Source: Pseudomonas gingeri (GTDB lineage Bacteria > Pseudomonadota > Gammaproteobacteria > Pseudomonadales > Pseudomonadaceae). From it: DNA of 64,000 nt. The position numbers were made by a program, and so were the translations under genes. Under the pieces are notes generated by a model that was not told where the DNA came from, did no database searches, and worked only from the letters and a program-made list of their open reading frames with translations. The stretch lies in the NCBI RefSeq assembly GCF_013386115.1, contig NZ_JACAOR010000001.1, positions 896,639 to 960,638 of the forward strand, read 5' to 3'. Shown here piece after piece: positions 63,103 through 64,000 of the stretch. Position 1 is the stretch's first letter. Every line of letters begins with the position of its first letter.

Positions 63103-64000
63103 ATGTCCAACGCGGATAATCATGCCGCCAGTGCCGGAGCCGGCAAGTACGTCTCGGTCTGGCAGTGGGCGGTATTGCTGGGGTTGTCGGCGTTGCTGGC
63201 CATGTTCCTGACCTGGAGCGGTATTCCGGCGGCACTGCTGCTGGGACCGATGCTTGGCGCAATCATGGTGGCGATCACCTTTGTCGAGAACCGGCTACGG
63301 ATTGCCCGGTCAGCCTCGGCCTTCGCCCAAGGCATCCTGGGTTGCATGATCGGGAAAACCCTGGTGCAGTCGCTGTCCGGCGCGGCCATCGGCAACTGGC
63401 CGTTGTTTATCGTCGGTGTACTGGCGGTGATCGCCATCAGCGCCGCGCTGGGCTGGCTGCTGACCCGCCTGCGGGTGCTGCCGGGGACCACCGCCGTCTG
63501 GGGCCTGAGCCCGGGGGCCGCCACGGTGATGATCCTGATGGCCGAGAATGCCGGCGCCGACGCGCAACTGGTCGCCTGCATGCAGTACACACGGGTGATC
63601 CTGGTCGCGGTGATCGCCACGCTGATTACCCATTTCACCGGTGCCGGCGTGGTGCATGCGGTGCACACCCTCATCTGGTTCCCGGCCATCGACTGGCTGG
63701 CGCTGGCCCAGACTCTGGGACTGGTAGCCGCCGGCCCGCTGGTGGCGCGCCTGAGCAAGATCCCGGTCGCCTCGCTGCTGGTGCCGCTGCTGGGCGCAAT
63801 TGCCCTCACCCACTTCGGTTTGATCACCCTCGAGATGCCGCACTGGCTGCTGGCACTCGGTTACGCCGTGATCGGCTGGCGGATCGGCATGCCCTTCACC
63901 CGGCCCCTGGTGAAATATGCCCTGAAGGCCTTTCCGGCGATTCTCGCCAGCACCCTGGCATTGATCGCCGCCTGTGCCGCCCTGGCTGCGGTGTTTGTCT
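63103..64000 (+). CDS. AbrB-family membrane transporter/regulator (partial)
   Basis: From the ATG at 63103 (AAGGGG upstream) the frame is open to the window edge, 299 codons. It has about nine hydrophobic segments, AALLLGPMLGAIMVAI, QGILGCMIGKTL, and WGLSPGAATVMILMAE, the duplicated AbrB-type pattern (AbrB, once called ammonia monooxygenase). The C-terminus is not in the window. A TetR repressor is divergent. The substrate is unknown. Confidence 0.88.
   Translation, partial: MSNADNHAASAGAGKYVSVWQWAVLLGLSALLAMFLTWSGIPAALLLGPMLGAIMVAITFVENRLRIARSASAFAQGILGCMIGKTLVQSLSGAAIGNWPLFIVGVLAVIAISAALGWLLTRLRVLPGTTAVWGLSPGAATVMILMAENAGADAQLVACMQYTRVILVAVIATLITHFTGAGVVHAVHTLIWFPAIDWLALAQTLGLVAAGPLVARLSKIPVASLLVPLLGAIALTHFGLITLEMPHWLLALGYAVIGWRIGMPFTRPLVKYALKAFPAILASTLALIAACAALAAVFV

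Noticed and set aside
1..64000. CRISPR arrays, rRNA and tRNA genes
   Set aside because: No regularly spaced repeats and no tRNA or rRNA signature were noticed in reading either strand; a dedicated scan was not possible.

Overview
The window looks like a Pseudomonas chromosome, probably of the fluorescens/putida side of the genus. The grounds are high-GC codon use, AGGAG/GGAGG ribosome sites, an OprD-type porin, an EmrAB/OprM-type efflux operon, many LysR regulators, a DUF6124/DUF3077-type small protein and genes of the PFGI-1/PAGI-type integrating conjugative elements (ICEs). No rRNA, tRNA or CRISPR array was seen.

Layout. 1-2.5 kb: IclR regulator, GlcG-like protein and DHA1 exporter in one overlapping operon. 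2.9-9.8 kb: a secreted-effector-like block. It holds a phosphoesterase/phospholipase C-like enzyme and, convergent to it, a 1019-residue protein with a metzincin protease site and two FYVE-type zinc fingers at its C-terminus, a small partner gene, and a lipoprotein. 10-16 kb: a maleate isomerase, then a LysR regulator divergent from an operon of NTF2-like proteins, an LLM flavin oxidoreductase, an aldo/keto reductase and an SDR.

16-34.4 kb is a large catabolic island. Minus-strand operons encode a TetR regulator, SDRs, an aromatic-acid MFS importer, a salicylyl-CoA 5-hydroxylase-like monooxygenase, a 4HBT thioesterase, an aryl-AMP ligase, a VOC dioxygenase-like protein, an alpha/beta hydrolase, an NTF2-like protein, a KstD-like flavoprotein, an aldehyde dehydrogenase and an OprD porin. 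A short plus-strand operon adds an epimerase-like SDR, another SDR and a second NTF2-like protein. Ligase, 5-hydroxylase and thioesterase together fit conversion of a salicylate-type acid to a gentisate-type acid through CoA esters. A shared AT-rich promoter element occurs at five places, including in front of the isolated maleate isomerase, which would fit the end of a gentisate-maleate route. The parent substrate is not known from sequence.

34.4-42.5 kb: LysR plus an EmrA/EmrB/outer-membrane-factor efflux operon, then a Tat-type GMC oxidoreductase divergent from a LysR gene. 42.5-57 kb is a patchwork of remnants: HxlR and SDR fragments, the tail of an ICE (TraG-N protein, DUF3742 protein), a duplicated and truncated DUF6124-type gene, and IS3, IS5 and IS66 scraps. 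Between them lie apparently intact genes (WYL regulator/TfoX, DUF1254 protein, RidA, tautomerase, LysRs, glycine-betaine-type binding protein). 57-64 kb: XRE regulator, a possible caspase-fold protein, a lipoprotein hydrolase, AraC regulator with divergent SDR, an orphan phage-tail-like small protein, and a TetR regulator divergent from an AbrB-family transporter cut by the window end.
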